Positions 36,335 through 44,559 of a DNA stretch of 64,000 nucleotides are shown in pieces (within the stretch, counting starts at the first letter, position 1; each line of letters opens with the position of its first letter). Below the pieces are notes generated by a model that was given only the letters and a program-made list of their open reading frames with translations, did no database searches and was not told the DNA's origin. The translations under genes and the position numbers were made by a program. The DNA is from an uncultured Prevotellaceae bacterium (lineage in GTDB: Bacteria > Bacteroidota > Bacteroidia > Bacteroidales > Bacteroidaceae), in contig CALCEL010000082.1 in assembly GCA_937900485.1 (NCBI GenBank), positions 1 to 64,000 on the forward strand, in the 5' to 3' direction.

Positions 36335-36607
36335 TTAGTTGAGAGCATTCTCAATGTCAGCACCAGCCTTAAACTTAGCAACCTTCTTAGCGGCGCAAAC
36401 CATAGGCTGCTGAGTACGTGGGTTTGTTACAGTACGCTCAGGTCTCTCAAACACTGAGAAAGTACCAAAACCTACAAGGGCAACCTTGTCACCAGCCTTA
36501 AGTGCATCGGTAACAGCCTCTATAACACCGTCTAAAGCCTTCTTAGAATCAGCTTTGCTCAATCCTGACTTTTCAGAAATTGCGTTTATGAGTTCACTTT
36601 TGTTCAT
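36335..36607 (-). CDS. HU family DNA-binding protein
   Basis: This 90-aa nucleoid protein has the HU/IHF pattern: MNKSELINAISEKSGLSKADSKKALDGVIEAV, VALVGFGTFSVFERPERTVTNPRTQ and the DNA-binding arm before KKVAKFKAGADIENALN. It bends and compacts DNA. It is a single-gene unit with a strong promoter and terminator, as expected for an abundant protein. Confidence 0.96.
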   Translation of the reverse strand: MNKSELINAISEKSGLSKADSKKALDGVIEAVTDALKAGDKVALVGFGTFSVFERPERTVTNPRTQQPMVCAAKKVAKFKAGADIENALN

Positions 36608-36701
36608 AGATCTAAAAAATTAAAGGAATTTATTTATTAGTTTGTTAATTAAGTTCTTCGTTAGAAACGAGACATGGTATTCTTCACGTGATTTCAGATT
36701 G

Positions 36702-36732
36702 CAAATATATATGAATAATTTGTCTACACAAA
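36702..36732 (-). promoter_or_regulatory. Promoter of the HU gene
   Basis: On the minus strand TTTG (36732-36729), exactly 19 bases, then TATATTTG (36709-36702) is a perfect match to the Bacteroidota TTTG-N19-TAnnTTTG consensus. The leader is about 85-90 bases. Confidence 0.85.
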
Positions 36733-36813
36733 CAAAAAATCAAAAAATCATTTTTTCAATCCCAAAAAAACGTATTTAACCACTCTTTTGGCCTTATTGA
36801 CGGAAAAAAGCAG

Positions 36814-36821
36814 TACTTTTG
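36814..36821 (+). promoter_or_regulatory. -7 box of the rhomboid gene
   Basis: TACTTTTG lies 22 bases before the start codon. A TTTG at 36787-36790 is 23 bp upstream, slightly long for the usual spacing. Confidence 0.55.
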
Positions 36822-36843
36822 CAGCAAAATATAAAATATATTT

Positions 36844-37710
36844 ATGAATATCACTCCAATAATCAAGACACTGCTGATTGTCAATATAGCGGTTTTCATC
36901 ATTGACGAGCTTTCTGGAAACATTTTAAGTGCGATAGGTGGATTGTATTATTACAAGAATCCGTTGTTCCACCTCTGGCAGATAATAACATACATGTTCC
37001 TACACGGCGGATTGGCACATCTTTTCTTCAACATGCTTGCCTTGTGGATGTTCGGTCGCGTCATGGAACAGACATGGGGAGCGAACAAGCTACTCATATA
37101 TTATATGATATGCGGAATAGGAGCAGGACTGACACAAGAGGCAGGACAGGAGATAGGACTGATTGAGCCATACGCCATGACCATAGGAGCGTCGGGAGCG
37201 GTATACGGCCTTCTGCTTGCCTTCGGTATGACATACCCGGAGGAGAAGCTGTTCGTCATACCTATTCCTATACCTATCAAGGCGAAGTACTTTGTGGGGT
37301 TCTACGCACTGATAGAGCTACTCGACTGTATGACGATGAGAGACGGTGTGGCACACGCAGCTCACCTTGGCGGAATGATTTTCGGAGCTGTCTTGATCCT
37401 CATGTGGAGAAGACAGACAAATAACAGAAGAAGTAGTCACTCAGACTGGACTAGCAGCCACTCATACAGCAATTACGACAAAGGTGAGAACGGGCTGTTC
37501 AGCAGATTAGCCAACTCACTGAGGGGCAAAAAAGAACAGACAAAATCAACCATAACTTACAACAAGAGAGAGGTTGACTACGAGTACAACGAGAGGAAGA
37601 GGAGAAACAGCGACGAGATAGACCGCATACTCGACAAAGTCCGAAACGGAGGATACTCCAGTCTCACAGAAGAGGAGAAACGCACTCTCTTCGACGCAAG
37701 CAAGAGGTGA
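36844..37710 (+). CDS. Rhomboid-family intramembrane serine protease
   Basis: This 288-aa protein has about six membrane segments in its first 190 residues. The catalytic dyad is S117 in TIGASGAVYGLL and H174 in HAAHLGG; the HGGLAHLFFNM segment after the first loop is also typical. The rest is a hydrophilic cytoplasmic tail rich in Ser, Arg and Glu. Rhomboids cleave membrane proteins within the bilayer. It is followed 78 bases later by an EEP-family gene in the same direction, so the two may share a transcript. Confidence 0.93.
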   Translation: MNITPIIKTLLIVNIAVFIIDELSGNILSAIGGLYYYKNPLFHLWQIITYMFLHGGLAHLFFNMLALWMFGRVMEQTWGANKLLIYYMICGIGAGLTQEAGQEIGLIEPYAMTIGASGAVYGLLLAFGMTYPEEKLFVIPIPIPIKAKYFVGFYALIELLDCMTMRDGVAHAAHLGGMIFGAVLILMWRRQTNNRRSSHSDWTSSHSYSNYDKGENGLFSRLANSLRGKKEQTKSTITYNKREVDYEYNERKRRNSDEIDRILDKVRNGGYSSLTEEEKRTLFDASKR

Positions 37711-37788
37711 CACTCTCTCAAACGGGTAAAGAGAAAAAGACACAACCAGGTAAGAGACAACGAGGAGTCACTTGCGACAAAAGGAATC

Positions 37789-38862
37789 ATGAAGAGAAAA
37801 CTAAGGATCACACTCACCATTCTTCTGACGAGTATCAACGTGGCAGTAATAATAGCCATGGTGATATGTGCGTACAGCACATACCTCAAGCCACAGGTTC
37901 ACCCCTACTGGTCATGGATTGGTATGCTCTTCGTTGTTTTCATGGCAGCCGACATAGCGTTCATCCCTATATGGCTGTTCTTCAGACGTCACATGCTCAT
38001 ACTGCCAGTAACAGGACTGATGACGTGCGCCTGGGCAGCAAAGGCAACGATACCGTTCAACCCGTTCAGCGACGAAGACGGTCACAACTTGAAAGTCATT
38101 ACCTACAACGTGATGAACATGGGCGACCCGGAGATAAGAAAAGACCTGTCAAAGAATCCAATACTCGATTACATCATCGAGCAAGACGCCGACATAGTGT
38201 GCTTACAAGAGGCCATACATATCAACCACGGCGACAACATGACGAAGCTACGCAAAGTGTACCCATACATCGAGCTGCAACTGACGGGAAGAAACTTCAT
38301 GGCAGTTCTCTCTAAATATCCCGTCACACAAGTCGATGACCTCAACGACGAGGCGACACAAAGCAGGACGTACGCCTACCACATTGCTTTCGGGGATGAC
38401 ACCATGCTGGTCATAAACAATCACTTTGAGTCGTTCAAACTCAAAAAAGAAGACAAGGAGGAATATGTCGACATCATCAAGTCACCAGAGTCACCAAACA
38501 CGAGGCAACACCTCAAATCACTCATGAGAAAAATCATCAGTGCGAACAAGAAACGTGGACCGCAGGTGGACTTCATATATGATTACATCGCAAGAAGAAC
38601 GGAAAAGAACATCATATTATGTGGTGACTTCAACGACGTGCCCGTATCCTACACACACAACAAACTGACAAAACTGCTCAACGACTCATACACAAGAGGA
38701 GGAAACAGCTACGAATGGTCGTACAACCGCAATTACATGTATTTCAGAATCGACAATATAATGGTCAGCAGCAATATAAAAGTATGTAAGTCAAAAGTAG
38801 ACAAAACAATAAACACCAGCGACCACTACCCGCTTATTTCGTGGCTAAAAGTCAACAAATAG
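37789..38862 (+). CDS. Membrane-anchored endonuclease/exonuclease/phosphatase family protein
   Basis: This 357-aa protein has three membrane segments in its first 90 residues. The EEP domain follows, with LKVITYNVMNMG, CLQEAIHIN, ILCGDFNDVPVSY and NTSDHYPLISWLKV, which carry the metal-binding Asn, Glu, Asp and His residues. The substrate could be a phosphodiester in lipid, sugar or nucleic acid; the topology places the domain outside the cytoplasm. The same rhomboid-EEP arrangement is familiar in Bacteroidales. Confidence 0.88.
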   Translation: MKRKLRITLTILLTSINVAVIIAMVICAYSTYLKPQVHPYWSWIGMLFVVFMAADIAFIPIWLFFRRHMLILPVTGLMTCAWAAKATIPFNPFSDEDGHNLKVITYNVMNMGDPEIRKDLSKNPILDYIIEQDADIVCLQEAIHINHGDNMTKLRKVYPYIELQLTGRNFMAVLSKYPVTQVDDLNDEATQSRTYAYHIAFGDDTMLVINNHFESFKLKKEDKEEYVDIIKSPESPNTRQHLKSLMRKIISANKKRGPQVDFIYDYIARRTEKNIILCGDFNDVPVSYTHNKLTKLLNDSYTRGGNSYEWSYNRNYMYFRIDNIMVSSNIKVCKSKVDKTINTSDHYPLISWLKVNK

Positions 38863-38916
38863 GCACCCGAGACAAACATTTTAAGCCTAATAATATAATG
38901 TGTTAGAAAAAAATAT

Positions 38917-38924
38917 TACTTTTG
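38917..38924 (+). promoter_or_regulatory. -7 box of secDF
   Basis: TACTTTTG matches TAnnTTTG and lies 56 bases before the secDF start. The -33 region is weak. Confidence 0.5.
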
Positions 38925-38980
38925 CATCCCGTATAAATCTGAATATCCATTTAAATCAATCAATTAATATTAACTAAAAA

Positions 38981-41900
38981 ATGCAAAACAAAGGATTTAT
39001 CAAGTTTTTGGCTGTAGCGCTGACGCTCATCTGCTGCTTCTACCTCAGCTTCTCCGTTGTCACATGGAACGTGGAGAGAGAGGCTGCTAAGATGGATGAG
39101 AAAGAGGCTGAGCTCTACCTGGACTCACTGAATTCCACCAGGTTCTACCTGGGAAGCTACACTCTCAAGGACTGTCGTGAAACCGGTATAGGTCTCGGAC
39201 TTGACTTGAAGGGCGGCATGAACGTGATCCTCGAAGTGAGTGTGCCTGAGGTCATCAACACGCTCGCAGACCACAAAACAGACCCTGCATTCGTCAAGGC
39301 TTTGGCAGACGCCAAGAAGGAGACAGTGGAGGATCAGAGCGATTTCATCAACGTATTTGTCCGTAAGTATAAAGAGAATGCGAAGGGAACACCTTTGGCT
39401 TCCATCTTCGCCACACAGCAGCTTAAGGGCAAAGTCAACACAAACACACCTGACAATGAGGTGATAGCAGTGCTTCGCTCATCTGTCAACGAGGCGGTTG
39501 ACAACTCATTCAATGTGCTCCGCACACGTATCGACCGTTTCGGTGTGGTACAGCCTAACATCCAGAAGATTGAGGGACAGAGCGGACGTATCATGGTTGA
39601 ACTCCCAGGTATCAAGGAGCCAGAGCGTGTCCGTAAGCTTCTCCAAGGCTCAGCAAACCTCGAATTCTGGGAGACATACGACACACAGGTTATCGTGCCT
39701 ATGCTCGCACAGCTCAACAACGCACTGCGCAACAGCGGCGGAGCGGCTGAGGAGAAGAAGGATACGACAGCCACTGACACCGTAGCCACTGAAGACGTCG
39801 AGAAGGAGAACAGCGTAAGTACGACACTAGCTAAAATAAAGTCAAGCGACAAGGCTGCTCAGGATAAGACTAAGGCTAACGAGGCCATGAAAAAGGAGAA
39901 CCCTCTCTTCGCAGTGCTCCAGCCTATGCAGGGTAACATGGGTTGCGTGGTCGGCGTAGCTCTCTCAGCAGACACAGCAGAGGTGAACGCACTCGTCAAC
40001 TCTGTAGAAGCTAAGCGCATCCTCCCTGTTGACCTCTCACTCAAATGGGGTGTGAAGGCGGAGGATAAGGCCGGTAAGGTATTCTACCTCTACGCAATCC
40101 GTAAGACTGGTAAGGGCGGCCGCGCTCCACTCGAGGGTGAGGTTGTCACAGAGGCTAAGAATGAGTTCGACCAGTATGGTAACCCATGCGTGTCAATGAA
40201 GATGAACTCAGAGGGTGCTCGTCGCTGGTCTACTCTCACTGAGGCCAACGTTGGTCACGCCGTAGCTATCGTACTTGACAACTACGTATACTCAGCGCCA
40301 AACGTTAACAGCAAGATTGACGGTGGTAGCTCACAGATCACAAGTAACTTCACAATGAACGATACTAAGGACCTTGCTAACGTGCTTCAGTCTGGACGTA
40401 TGCCGGCACCAGCCAGCATCGTACAGGAGGACATCGTCGGACCAACACTCGGTCAGCAGTCTATCGAGGCTGGTGCATGGTCATGCGTCATCGCCTTCAT
40501 TCTCCTCATGGGATACATGGTTGCGATGTACGGAGCCAAGGCAGGTATGGTGGCTAACTTAGCGCTCATACTCAACTTCTTCTTCTCATTCGGTATCCTC
40601 ACTTCACTGGGAGCCGCACTCACCATGTCTGGTATCGCCGGTATGGTGCTCACACTTGGTATGGCGGTCGACGCCAACGTGCTCATCTACGAGCGTACCA
40701 AGGAGGAGATGAAAGCAGGTAAGAACCTCAAAAACGCTATTGCGGCAGGTTACAGCAACGCTTTCTCAGCGATTTTCGACTCTAACCTCACGACAATCAT
40801 CACAGGTGTGATTCTCTTTAACTTCGGTACAGGTCCTATCAAGGGATTCGCCACGACTCTCATGATCGGTATCGTATGTTCATTCTTCACAGCTGTATGG
40901 CTCACACGTATTGTGTTCGAGCATTTCGTCAACAACGGCAAGTGGCAGAATCTCACATTCACCACTCCGATTTCAAAGAACATGTTGGCCAACACCAAGA
41001 TTAACTTCATGGGTAAGTACAAGTACTCATACTCTATCTTCGGTGTGCTTGCGCTCATCTGCGTTGTGTCTCTCTGCACTCGTAAGCTGAGCCAGTCAAT
41101 CGACTTCACAGGTGGACGTAACTACAAGGTAGAGTTTGTGAAGACTGTCAACCCTGAGGACATCAAAGCAGCTCTAGTCAACGAGTTTGAGAAGAACAAC
41201 AAGACTGAGGACGCAGTCACAGTGTCCGTCATCTCTGTCGTAGGTGCTGACGGTAACACCGGCAACACAGTACGTATCTCAACGAACTACAGAATCGGTG
41301 AGGACGGCACAAACGTTGACGCCGAGATTGAGAACACAATCTACAATGCGCTTGTCAAGGGTAACTTCATCGACAGCAAGGTCACAGCCGCACAGTTCAT
41401 CGACCGTGACAACCGTATCGGCGGATCAATCATTTCTTCACAAAAGGTCGGTCCATCTATCGCTGAGGACATCACCATCGGAGCAATCATCTCTGTGATT
41501 CTCGCTATCGTGGCAATCTTCGTGTACATCCTCGTACGTTTCCGCAACTTCGCATACTCTATCGGAGCCATCGGTGCGTTGGTTGTCGACACCCTGCTTG
41601 TCATCGGAGCATTCTCACTCTTCTACGGTATATTGCCATTCTCACTCGAGATAGACCAGACATTCATCGGAGCCATCCTGACTGTCATCGGTTACTCTAT
41701 CAACGATAAGGTGGTGGTGTTCGACCGTATCCGTGAGAACTTCCAGCTCTATCCAAAGCGTGACCGTCAGCGTCTGTTCAACGACTCACTCAATTCTTGT
41801 CTCACGCGTACTATCAACACATCAGTATCAACATTCGTGGTATTGCTCGCCATCATCACACTCGGAGGTGAGAGCATACGCGGATTCGCATTCGCAATGA

Positions 41901-42004
41901 TACTCGGTGTCGTTATCGGTACACTCACATCACTCTTCATCGCAGCTCCTACTGCGTTCCTCGTGATGGGTGGAAAAGAGATCAAGGAAGATGACGGTGA
42001 ATAA
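38981..42004 (+). CDS. secDF: Fused protein translocase subunit SecDF
   Basis: This 1007-aa protein joins SecD and SecF in one chain, the normal state in Bacteroidota. The SecD half has DLKGGMNVILEV, the periplasmic P1 domain, then QSGRMPAPASIVQEDIVGPTLGQQ and LTLGMAVDANVLIYERTKEE. The SecF half begins near residue 670 with SQSIDFTGGRNYKVEF and has TVIGYSINDKVVVFDRIREN. Twelve membrane segments are expected. It uses the proton gradient to pull exported proteins through SecYEG. A Lys/Ala/Thr-rich stretch at about 250-310 is an insertion in the periplasmic part. Confidence 0.97.
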   Translation: MQNKGFIKFLAVALTLICCFYLSFSVVTWNVEREAAKMDEKEAELYLDSLNSTRFYLGSYTLKDCRETGIGLGLDLKGGMNVILEVSVPEVINTLADHKTDPAFVKALADAKKETVEDQSDFINVFVRKYKENAKGTPLASIFATQQLKGKVNTNTPDNEVIAVLRSSVNEAVDNSFNVLRTRIDRFGVVQPNIQKIEGQSGRIMVELPGIKEPERVRKLLQGSANLEFWETYDTQVIVPMLAQLNNALRNSGGAAEEKKDTTATDTVATEDVEKENSVSTTLAKIKSSDKAAQDKTKANEAMKKENPLFAVLQPMQGNMGCVVGVALSADTAEVNALVNSVEAKRILPVDLSLKWGVKAEDKAGKVFYLYAIRKTGKGGRAPLEGEVVTEAKNEFDQYGNPCVSMKMNSEGARRWSTLTEANVGHAVAIVLDNYVYSAPNVNSKIDGGSSQITSNFTMNDTKDLANVLQSGRMPAPASIVQEDIVGPTLGQQSIEAGAWSCVIAFILLMGYMVAMYGAKAGMVANLALILNFFFSFGILTSLGAALTMSGIAGMVLTLGMAVDANVLIYERTKEEMKAGKNLKNAIAAGYSNAFSAIFDSNLTTIITGVILFNFGTGPIKGFATTLMIGIVCSFFTAVWLTRIVFEHFVNNGKWQNLTFTTPISKNMLANTKINFMGKYKYSYSIFGVLALICVVSLCTRKLSQSIDFTGGRNYKVEFVKTVNPEDIKAALVNEFEKNNKTEDAVTVSVISVVGADGNTGNTVRISTNYRIGEDGTNVDAEIENTIYNALVKGNFIDSKVTAAQFIDRDNRIGGSIISSQKVGPSIAEDITIGAIISVILAIVAIFVYILVRFRNFAYSIGAIGALVVDTLLVIGAFSLFYGILPFSLEIDQTFIGAILTVIGYSINDKVVVFDRIRENFQLYPKRDRQRLFNDSLNSCLTRTINTSVSTFVVLLAIITLGGESIRGFAFAMILGVVIGTLTSLFIAAPTAFLVMGGKEIKEDDGE

Positions 42005-42075
42005 ACACTATATAAAAAGCTGCTGACTCAACAGGCCATGTCGAGTCGGCAGGCATAAAGAGAAATAATATCAAA

Positions 42076-42112
42076 AAGAGGGCTAATCAACACGGTTAGC
42101 CCTCTTGATTTT
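42076..42112 (+). terminator. Terminator after secDF
   Basis: AAGAGGGCTAA and TTAGCCCTCTT form a perfect 11-bp stem with a 9-base loop, followed by GATTTT. The A-run on the other side could let it act in both directions. Confidence 0.85.
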
Positions 42113-42153
42113 AAAAAAATATATATAAAAATGTGTGTTTGCTCAAAAAACAT

Positions 42154-42161
42154 TAACTTTG
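42154..42161 (+). promoter_or_regulatory. -7 box directly before mltG
   Basis: TAACTTTG lies only 8 bases from the mltG ATG, so the transcript would be nearly leaderless if this box is used. Confidence 0.5.
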
Positions 42162-42169
42162 CGAGCAAT

Positions 42170-43189
42170 ATGAAAAAGGCACTGAAATACATCTTAGGCA
42201 TATTTGCCATACTCATACTTTTGGCGGCATACGCAGCCTACTCTCTCTTGTCATCTCCGTTCGGAATAGCAGAGAAAGCTTATGTCTATATCGATGATGA
42301 CGACGACATGGACTCAGTGTACAAGAAGGTGCGGGAGACTGGCGAGGTCAGCAACATGCTCGGATTCACAATCACATCAAAGATAAAAGCCACGGAGAAG
42401 CCAAAGACAGGTAAGTACGCCATCACAGCCGGTGAGGACATGTTCACGTTTGCCAGACACATGCTCAACGGAATGCAGGAGCCTGTTCACCTCATCGTGC
42501 CGGAGGTACGCACGGTGAACGACATGGCAGAGAGATTAGGCAAGTCGCTAATGCTGAGTTCAGAAGACCTGATGTCAGTACTCAACGACAGCACGTTCAT
42601 GGACAGCCTCGGTTACAGCAAAGAGAACGTGCCGTGTCTGTTTGTGCCTAACACCTACGACGTCTACTGGGACATCAGCCCTAAAAACCTGGTGCTCAGA
42701 CTGCACAAAGAGAAAGAGCGTTTCTGGACACAGGAGAGACAAGACAAGGCCAAGGCATGCGGATTCACCAAGGAGCAGGTGGTGACGTTGGCGTCCATAG
42801 TGGAGAGCGAGACAAGCTACAACCCGGAGAAAAGCAGGATCGCAGGTCTATACATCAACAGGCTTCGCACCGACATGCCGCTGCAAAGCGACCCGACAGT
42901 CATCTTCGCCCTTCAGGACTTCACGATACGAAGAGTAAGCAAAGAACATCTCAAGGTCGAGTCACCTTACAACACGTACACGAACATAGGACTGCCTCCT
43001 GGACCTATACGCATCCCGTCGGTAAGAGGTATAGACGCTGTACTGAACTACGAGCACAATGACTATCTCTATATGTGTGCGAAGGAAGACTTCTCCGGAA
43101 GTCACAACTTCACGTCGAGCTACAACGAGCATCTGAGCAACGCAAGGAAGTACCAGAGCGCGCTGAACACATTAGGAATTAAGAAATAA
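42170..43189 (+). CDS. mltG: Endolytic peptidoglycan transglycosylase MltG
   Basis: From the ATG at 42170 (MKKALKYILGIFAILILLAAYAAY) this is a 339-aa protein with one N-terminal membrane anchor. The YceG-like domain has GKYAITAGEDMFTFARHMLNG (a LysM-like part), LTLASIVESETSYNPEKSRIAGLYINRL with the catalytic Glu, MPLQSDPTVIFAL and SPYNTYTNIGLPPGPI. The enzyme cuts nascent glycan strands and sets their length. The reading from 42131 was rejected because it precedes the probable promoter start site. Confidence 0.95.
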   Translation: MKKALKYILGIFAILILLAAYAAYSLLSSPFGIAEKAYVYIDDDDDMDSVYKKVRETGEVSNMLGFTITSKIKATEKPKTGKYAITAGEDMFTFARHMLNGMQEPVHLIVPEVRTVNDMAERLGKSLMLSSEDLMSVLNDSTFMDSLGYSKENVPCLFVPNTYDVYWDISPKNLVLRLHKEKERFWTQERQDKAKACGFTKEQVVTLASIVESETSYNPEKSRIAGLYINRLRTDMPLQSDPTVIFALQDFTIRRVSKEHLKVESPYNTYTNIGLPPGPIRIPSVRGIDAVLNYEHNDYLYMCAKEDFSGSHNFTSSYNEHLSNARKYQSALNTLGIKK

Positions 43190-43274
43190 CAACATAACGG
43201 CTGAGCCGCTGACACAAGCCAGCAAAGACAAAGAGACGGTGAAAGCCTAAGAAACACAAACAAAAATCATAAGT

Positions 43275-44174
43275 ATGGAAAAAATTAAGGTAGCCATCAT
43301 CGGTTATGGCAACATCGGTAAGTATGCGTTAGAAGCAATACAAGCATCCAGTGACATCGAGTGTGTCGGCGTGGTACGCCGCAACGGAGCTGACAACGCT
43401 CCGGCAGAGCTCGCAGGCATCCCTGTCGTGAAGAACATCAGCGAGCTTAAGGACGTCAAGGTCGCCATACTGGCTACCCCAACACGTAAAGTTGAGGAAT
43501 ACGCAAAGCAGTGTCTCGCCCTCGGCATCAACACTGTTGACTCTTTCGACATCCATACTCAGATTGTTGACCTTCGCCGCTCACTCGACGCAGTGGCCAA
43601 GGCTAACAACGCAGTCAGCGTCATCTCAGCAGGTTGGGATCCAGGTTCAGACTCTATCGTCAGAACACTCATGGAGAGCCTTGCTCCAAAGGGTGTCTCA
43701 TACACCAATTTCGGTCCTGGACGCTCAATGGGCCACTCAGTAGCCGTCCGCGCCATAGAAGGCGTGAGAGACGCACTCTCAATGACCATCCCTGTAGGAA
43801 CAGGAATACACCGCCGCATGGTTTATGTTGAGCTTGAGGACGGCGCTGACTTCAGGAAGGTGGAGGCAGCCATCAAGGCAGACCCTTACTTCGTCAACGA
43901 CGAGACACACGTACAGCAGGTTAAGTGTGTCGATGACCTCAACGACGTAGGACATGGTGTGAACCTCGTACGCAAGGGTGTGAGCGGCAAGACACACAAC
44001 CAGCTCTTCGAGTTCAACATGAAGATTAACAACCCTGCTCTTACAGCACAAGTGCTTGTCAACGTGGCTCGCGCATCAGTGAAGCAGAAGCCGGGTGCTT
44101 ACACCATGATTGAGATTCCTGTCATCGACATGCTTTACGGAGACAGAGAGGAGCTTATCGGTCACCTCGTGTAA
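43275..44174 (+). CDS. ddh: meso-Diaminopimelate D-dehydrogenase
   Basis: This 299-aa NADPH-dependent enzyme makes meso-diaminopimelate directly from tetrahydrodipicolinate, bypassing the acylated intermediates. Evidence is the N-terminal Rossmann motif KVAIIGYGNIGKYALEAI, the family phrases VISAGWDPGSDSIVRTLMESLAP and FGPGRSMGHSVAVRAI, THNQLFEFNMKINNPALTAQVL, and the length. The product feeds MurE, encoded at the end of this window. A strong terminator follows. Confidence 0.96.
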   Translation: MEKIKVAIIGYGNIGKYALEAIQASSDIECVGVVRRNGADNAPAELAGIPVVKNISELKDVKVAILATPTRKVEEYAKQCLALGINTVDSFDIHTQIVDLRRSLDAVAKANNAVSVISAGWDPGSDSIVRTLMESLAPKGVSYTNFGPGRSMGHSVAVRAIEGVRDALSMTIPVGTGIHRRMVYVELEDGADFRKVEAAIKADPYFVNDETHVQQVKCVDDLNDVGHGVNLVRKGVSGKTHNQLFEFNMKINNPALTAQVLVNVARASVKQKPGAYTMIEIPVIDMLYGDREELIGHLV

Positions 44175-44208
44175 GACTGTCATAATTAAAACACTTAACA
44201 ATAGAATA

Positions 44209-44252
44209 AGACGTTTGATTTTGGCGTACGCCATAGTCAAACGTCTTTCTTT
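44209..44252 (+). terminator. Terminator after ddh
   Basis: AGACGTTTGA and TCAAACGTCT form a perfect 10-bp stem, with GGCGTACGCC making a second small stem in the loop. TTCTTTATT follows. Confidence 0.88.
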
Positions 44253-44387
44253 ATTCGGCTGTCATTACTGAGTGAGTCAGTGAATGCCAACAGACATTCG
44301 CAAAGACAATCATAAAACGCGTGAGACAAAGCGAAGAAACACTTACATGTTAATATTATTGCTGTCAGCTAAACGTATAAGCTTATA

Positions 44388-44435
44388 TTACTGACCATAT
44401 ACCGGCTGTCCGAAGAAATGCGTACCTTTGTTCAT
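44388..44435 (-). pseudogene. N-terminal fragment of an IS4-family (DUF4372-type) transposase
   Basis: The minus-strand ATG at 44435 opens MNKGTHFFGQPVYGQ and then meets a stop. I recognise the GTHFFGQPxYGQ phrase as the usual start of DUF4372-containing IS4-family transposases of Bacteroidota; in intact copies it runs on for hundreds of residues. Here the remaining gene is gone and the terminal inverted repeat follows within about 30 bases. Confidence 0.55.
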
Positions 44436-44459
44436 GTTATTGAAGTTTTATTGCAAAAA

Positions 44460-44489
44460 CAAAGGTAACAATTTGGGCTGACTCCACAA
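44460..44489 (-). promoter_or_regulatory. Promoter inside the IS4-like mini-element
   Basis: TTG (44489-44487), 19 bases, then TACCTTTG (44467-44460) on the minus strand fits the Bacteroidota consensus. The -33 box lies in the loop of the hairpin at 44475-44504. On the plus strand a second TACCTTTG occurs at 44423-44430, as part of an inverted repeat with this one. Confidence 0.55.
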
Positions 44490-44514
44490 TTAGGAAATCA
44501 GCCCTTTCTTTTTT
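44475..44514 (+). terminator. Hairpin and T-run at the edge of the mini-element
   Basis: GGGCTGA and TCAGCCC pair around a 16-base loop, followed by TTTCTTTTTT on the plus strand. It can stop plus-strand transcription. Confidence 0.65.
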
Positions 44515-44559
44515 CTTATTAAAACTTTTAGCGGACAGTAATATTTAACATTCTGACTG

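Larger units (their letters stand above)
44358..44542 (-). mobile_element. 185-bp internally deleted IS4-like element (mini-element)
   Basis: The ends are inverted repeats: ATTGCTGTCAGCTAAA at 44358 and, from the other side, ATTACTGTCCGCTAAA ending at 44542 (two mismatches in 16). Read on the minus strand it holds a hairpin (44504-44475), a promoter with TTG-N19-TACCTTTG (44489-44460), and the start of a transposase frame at 44435, then at once the other end. AT-rich flanks (TAATATT on both sides) may hold a target duplication, but its edges are ambiguous. It looks like a non-autonomous remnant of a larger IS. Confidence 0.65.
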
